From: Stercorarius parasiticus | Lineage: Eukaryota; Chordata; Aves; Charadriiformes; Stercorariidae | Assembly: GCA_013396915.1 (NCBI GenBank) | Contig: VWZL01002028.1 | Span: 96,939 to 160,938, forward strand | Length of the DNA stretch: 64,000 nucleotides | Direction: 5' to 3' | Part shown: positions 59,984 through 64,000 of the stretch, in pieces | How positions within the stretch are numbered: the first letter of the stretch is position 1 | Layout of the letters: the number at the start of each line of letters is the position of its first letter | Made by a program: the position numbers and the translations under genes | Notes under the pieces: generated by a model | Database searches by the model: none | Told to the model about the DNA's origin: nothing | The model's input: the letters and a program-made list of their open reading frames with translations, nothing else

Positions 59984-60011
59984 GGTCTGTGAATTTAATT
60001 GCATTTTAGGG

Positions 60012-60100
60012 TTGTAGGATGACAATTCAGGTTGGAAGGGGCTTTGGCAGATCATCCGCTCCAACCTACTAATGGAAGCAGGGTCAGCTATTTTAGCTTA
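60012..60100 (-). mobile_element. CR1 LINE 3'-end relic
   Basis: AATTCAGGTTGGAAGGGGC, CAGATCATCCGCTCCAACC and AAGCAGGGTCAGCTA form the reversed 3' end of a CR1 from a different, older subfamily than the other copies here. Only about 90 bases remain. Confidence 0.75.
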
Positions 60101-60185
60101 TGAAACTAGGCTATAAAAAAACTTGAAGCAAAAAAACCTTATTGACTCCAAGTCCTGCAGTAATGACTGAAGACCACAGTGTAGC

Positions 60186-60220
60186 TGTGTGTGTGTATAT
60201 ATATATGTGTGTGTGTGTGT
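60186..60220. repeat. (TG)n(TA)n(TG)n microsatellite
   Basis: A TG run, a TA run and a second TG run are joined without interruption, followed by a T run. Alternating purine-pyrimidine tracts like this can adopt Z-DNA and are length-variable. Confidence 0.92.
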
Positions 60221-60620
60221 TTTTTACACAAGCGGTGATTTCCGCAGAGCAACAGGCCTGTTCCTTGAGTTTTTGTTAGCAGTTGTGCTTACAACTCTTT
60301 GGAACGGAGAGGGACGGGTTGGATGCGAAGAGGGAAGCGAATGGTCTTGAGGCCCTGGCCCAGCTCTTGCTCTTAACTAGCCGGGGAAGCCATGGCGGGG
60401 TCACACTGGCTGGCATTTTTAGGGGTGACAGAACGCACTTTCCTGAAACGCCGGTTGCAATGGGCAAAATCCTTGAGAGCCTCTCCTGGCGGAGCAGCAC
60501 CATCCATAGGGGAAGCGAGCCGCTGCAAAAAGCCAAGCCCTGGCCTTTCAGTACCACGCAAAATCCTCAGTAAAGATGAAAGGGATTTTCTGGAATAAAC
60601 ACAAAGAGGACAATAGAGAA

Positions 60621-62084
60621 AAGATTGAAAATTTTGATTTATTTTTTTTTTTTAAAAACACATGGAAACCAAGGTGGCTTTCTATTTAAAATCTCTTGTT
60701 TTTTCTTTAAAAGAAAGCAAGCCTTTTAATATTTTCCTATGATGCAGTGGATCCAAACACAACAGCAACAAGCTGGTTCATGGGAACCGGAAACTGAGAC
60801 AGGCTGGAAAACAACATCCTCGGGTGGGGGGGAGGAAAAAAAAGAAGAATGCTGCTTTCAGGGCTGTTTCATTTTTATTTTTATTGCTGTCGGAAACAAG
60901 TGACCTACTGCAGCCAAGTAGGCCTGGGGCTAAAATAAAAGGACCTTCAGAAGGCAACCAAAATACACAGACTAAATGCTGTACTCAACATAAGTGTAAT
61001 TGCTACTGTGCAATCCGTTTCCCCTACCAATGTCTATCATTTTAATTTCTGAGGGAAAAACAAATGTAACTGGAAAGTTTCTGTGCCTCAGTTACTGTTC
61101 CCAAAGGAGAGAAAATTTGAGCTCAAAGGGAAAATAGAAAAGATGAAGCTTGTGTGCAGATAAAGGAGGGGAGGAACTGGAGGAAGATTTCATGTGAAAT
61201 GGTTCTCACTGACATGAATGGAAGGATATAATATGTAGAAAATAAATGTTGCTATATCTGTGTATCTTTGTGCCATAAAGTTGGCAGATGCCAAGCTTTA
61301 GACTAGACCACAGTTAGGGCTTATTTTAAGCTGGAATAAGATGCAGGAAAGACTGCTGGTTTTCAGTAAGACATAGGTCTAAGAATTGGAAAATACTTAC
61401 TAGATTGCTGTAGTCTGTCGCTCCTGCCAATATGCGAATCCCCTGTGAGACACCAATCCAGTAATGTGCCCATGTATGCTAATGTAATTAAATGCAAAAG
61501 CAATGAAAAGTAGATGTTTACATCAGTCAGTATTACAGACATGGGGGTAATGAAAAGCAGAATTACAGACACTCTTCCCCTCTGCATTTGTCTCCTCTTT
61601 CTGTGAACCTAAAAAGCCTCAGATTCTGACGATGCGATCAATATGCTCTGATGACAGCTGTATTCCAACGTACTTAGAACAGTCTGTATGAAATAAATTT
61701 GCAACAGAACTAATGCATGCAAAACTTGGTTTTCCCTTATCAGTTGCAACAAACTTTTTTTTTTTCCCCTATGAGGAAGAGCTCTCTGTATAAAATACTA
61801 GGACAAAGTTTTAATGAAGTATTTAAATGTTTGAAATAATCAGGGTGCTGCTAATTCAAAAATGTAGGAAGGGAGATACTTTAGATTTTTAATTTGGAGA
61901 ACACAAAGAAGTCTGTCTCCAAGTCCAAAGAATCTTATTGTCTGTTATCTCAGTTTAAGTGTGCTACCCCTTCGGGCTGTCTATGATTTCAGTAAATAAC
62001 CCCCCATGAATTTGGCTGTTAGTGCCTGCTAATCTGGATTGATATGCAGCTGCTTTCCTCAGCTAGTTATTTCACAGCAGAATC
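60621..62084. other. Intergenic, nothing recognised
   Basis: AT-rich sequence with T and A runs, and no coding or repeat signature that I recognise. Confidence 0.5.
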
Positions 62085-62841
62085 ACTTTTCTATGGGGTA
62101 CACTTTTCTCTACCTGCTTATTTTCTGGTAGTGGGGAAAAAAAATATTTTTTTTAAATTAAATTTTAAATTATTTTTTTTTAATTTTGTAAATAAAAAAA
62201 ATATTTACAAAAATATTTTCTCCCACAAGACTCATTTGCTTTTTATCTCTGTAAGTACCTTCAGGCTTTGGACTTTAGATGAAGACTCTCTAAAGTTCCC
62301 AGGTCTGTCTCCTACTGCTGCTGGAGACTGCTCAGCCGGACTAGATATGTTTAGCTCTTGTGAAGAAGCCTTAGTCAATTTGTCCAACCACATAATTGTT
62401 TTGAAGCTCTTCTCCAAAATCACTCACAGTTGTTTACATATCTCTGAAGTTCAGATTAAAATCCTGCTGGATTGTCACTGGCCTTGCAAAGAAACGTATT
62501 TTGCCCTTTTCTGATTCAAGCTGTCTAAAGACTAAACTTGCTGGTTGCAGTGTTGGTGGCATCTCGTGTTGCCTACTCTCACTGCAAGGGCCAAATTGCT
62601 TCTCGCTGGAATTTAGTTTAAATGATGCAGCTTTCCAGCGGGGATGAAACAGGCCCAGCTCTGAATTTCACACTTCCATGCTACTGTGTTTTAACTAGCA
62701 TTTGTTAAATTATTTTCCTTCCGAACTCTGTGTATAGTGGATGTTTTTTCAGGTTTTGTTCCATTTACCTTTGTCCTTATTCCTAACCCTTTTTTGGCTC
62801 TTTTCTGTTGATCATGTAATTAGTGGATGCTGATTAAGATA
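62085..62841. repeat. Direct repeat copy 1 (757 bp visible), probable assembly duplicate
   Basis: This stretch is repeated from 63244 to the window end at a constant offset of 1159 bases, with no mismatch that I could find by eye, including the homopolymer runs near 62138-62200. The second copy starts directly after a single N. Confidence 0.93.
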
Positions 62842-63243
62842 CCATTCAAGCCTCCTTTCAATACAATTTAAAAAATACTGAGGGGAAATTTGGTCTTTCT
62901 TAACTTCATCCTTTTCTTGGAAGCATATCGTGATGTTGTCATTGATCCCAAAGAGCGCGTTTGACCCCCCCCAAAACAAATCAGAAAAAGTTGAAGCAGA
63001 GGGGGCCCTGAAGCAGTATTTCTAGTTCGTACACTCTATAGCTTGGCTGTGTTAAAGACGGATCCTTATGCAGTATTGCTCGGCCCAAATGTCTGTCAAA
63101 GAAGATCTCAATCTTTATTTATTTGTGCTGTCTCAAACTTTGTAAAGTTTATATGTATTCTTATAGGAGTCCTATTTTGTTTCTTTCTTCTGCTCAAACT
63201 GAACTCATTTAAGTCTTATTGTTCCTGTTAAACTGGAATAATN

Positions 63244-64000
63244 ACTTTTCTATGGGGTACACTTTTCTCTACCTGCTTATTTTCTGGTAGTGGGGAAAAA
63301 AAATATTTTTTTTAAATTAAATTTTAAATTATTTTTTTTTAATTTTGTAAATAAAAAAAATATTTACAAAAATATTTTCTCCCACAAGACTCATTTGCTT
63401 TTTATCTCTGTAAGTACCTTCAGGCTTTGGACTTTAGATGAAGACTCTCTAAAGTTCCCAGGTCTGTCTCCTACTGCTGCTGGAGACTGCTCAGCCGGAC
63501 TAGATATGTTTAGCTCTTGTGAAGAAGCCTTAGTCAATTTGTCCAACCACATAATTGTTTTGAAGCTCTTCTCCAAAATCACTCACAGTTGTTTACATAT
63601 CTCTGAAGTTCAGATTAAAATCCTGCTGGATTGTCACTGGCCTTGCAAAGAAACGTATTTTGCCCTTTTCTGATTCAAGCTGTCTAAAGACTAAACTTGC
63701 TGGTTGCAGTGTTGGTGGCATCTCGTGTTGCCTACTCTCACTGCAAGGGCCAAATTGCTTCTCGCTGGAATTTAGTTTAAATGATGCAGCTTTCCAGCGG
63801 GGATGAAACAGGCCCAGCTCTGAATTTCACACTTCCATGCTACTGTGTTTTAACTAGCATTTGTTAAATTATTTTCCTTCCGAACTCTGTGTATAGTGGA
63901 TGTTTTTTCAGGTTTTGTTCCATTTACCTTTGTCCTTATTCCTAACCCTTTTTTGGCTCTTTTCTGTTGATCATGTAATTAGTGGATGCTGATTAAGATA
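63244..64000. repeat. Direct repeat copy 2, continues past window, probable assembly duplicate
   Basis: This is the copy of 62085-62841 and runs off the window end, so the full duplicated length is unknown. Identical long A and T runs argue against an old genomic duplication. An open frame of 127 codons here repeats the end of the one at 62044-62514 and is not a gene. Confidence 0.93.

Larger units (their letters stand above)
57801..60620. other. Intergenic, CpG- and G-rich interval
   Basis: Three patches stand out from the CpG-poor surroundings: 57828-57960 (about eight CpG by eye), 59050-59175 (about ten) and 60300-60530 (about twelve). G-rich tracts lie between them at 58660, 59787 and 59956. 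Overlapping open frames (up to 216 codons at 58144-58794 on the minus strand) go with the higher GC and show no recognised domain. A promoter, lncRNA start or old gene remnant are all possible; nothing decides between them. Confidence 0.4.

Noticed and set aside
60276..60573. Pair of 93-96 codon frames on opposite strands, and a search for EPAS1 exon 1 here
   Set aside because: Neither translation resembles the bHLH-PAS start or any protein I recognise; antisense pairing is a common result of raised GC.
62044..62514. 156-codon open frame, repeated in part at 63290-63673
   Set aside because: It starts in a lysine/phenylalanine-rich stretch from A and T runs, has no motif, and the second copy is an assembly duplicate.
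62085..64000. Genuine tandem segmental duplication
   Set aside because: The single N at 63243 and the lack of visible mismatches in long homopolymers favour an unmerged assembly overlap.

Overview
The window comes from a vertebrate nuclear genome, most likely a bird. Two signs point there: many 5'-truncated CR1 LINEs ending in the avian-type ATTCTATG tail, and a solo LTR of the type common in neoavian genomes. The sequence is AT-rich with long non-coding stretches and consensus GT/AG splice sites. Nearly all of the open frames it contains are chance frames or transposon remains.

The one cellular gene I can support is the 3' end of PRKCE (protein kinase C epsilon), on the + strand. Four coding exons (2594-2732, 6626-6814, 11875-12021, 31898-32044) encode the last 206 residues of the protein. 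They run from the catalytic-loop Asp through DFG, the activation loop, APE and the C-lobe to the C-terminal tail. Counting back from the stop, the activation-loop Thr, turn-motif Thr and hydrophobic-motif Ser fall at positions 566, 710 and 729 of a 737-residue protein, exactly the known human PKC-epsilon sites. The last exon is followed by a 3'UTR of about 3 kb, with a good AATAAA at 35093. The first half of the kinase, the C1 and C2 domains and the promoter lie upstream of the window.

The introns hold CR1 copies (2862-4740 with an N gap, 17467-17883, 28318-28585), an antisense solo LTR (24245-24882) and several relics that look like MIR/CORE-SINEs. About 600 bp past the PRKCE poly(A) signal lies a longer CR1 (35718-36872) with reverse-transcriptase sequence but a lost active-site Asp, a frameshift and a stop. 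From 36.9 kb to the end I see no gene. That stretch has a CR1 3' fragment (42204-42608), ancient repeats, CpG-rich patches and G-rich tracts between about 57.8 and 60.6 kb, and a terminal duplication.

Two direct duplications (24300-24622 and 62085-64000) are interrupted by exactly one N and show no mismatch where I compared them. They are best explained as unmerged contig ends, not biology. I found no convincing undescribed biological system. The points most worth checking are the assembly artefacts, the possible antisense promoter in the intronic LTR, the weak PRKCE donor site and the CpG/G-rich cluster near 58-60 kb.
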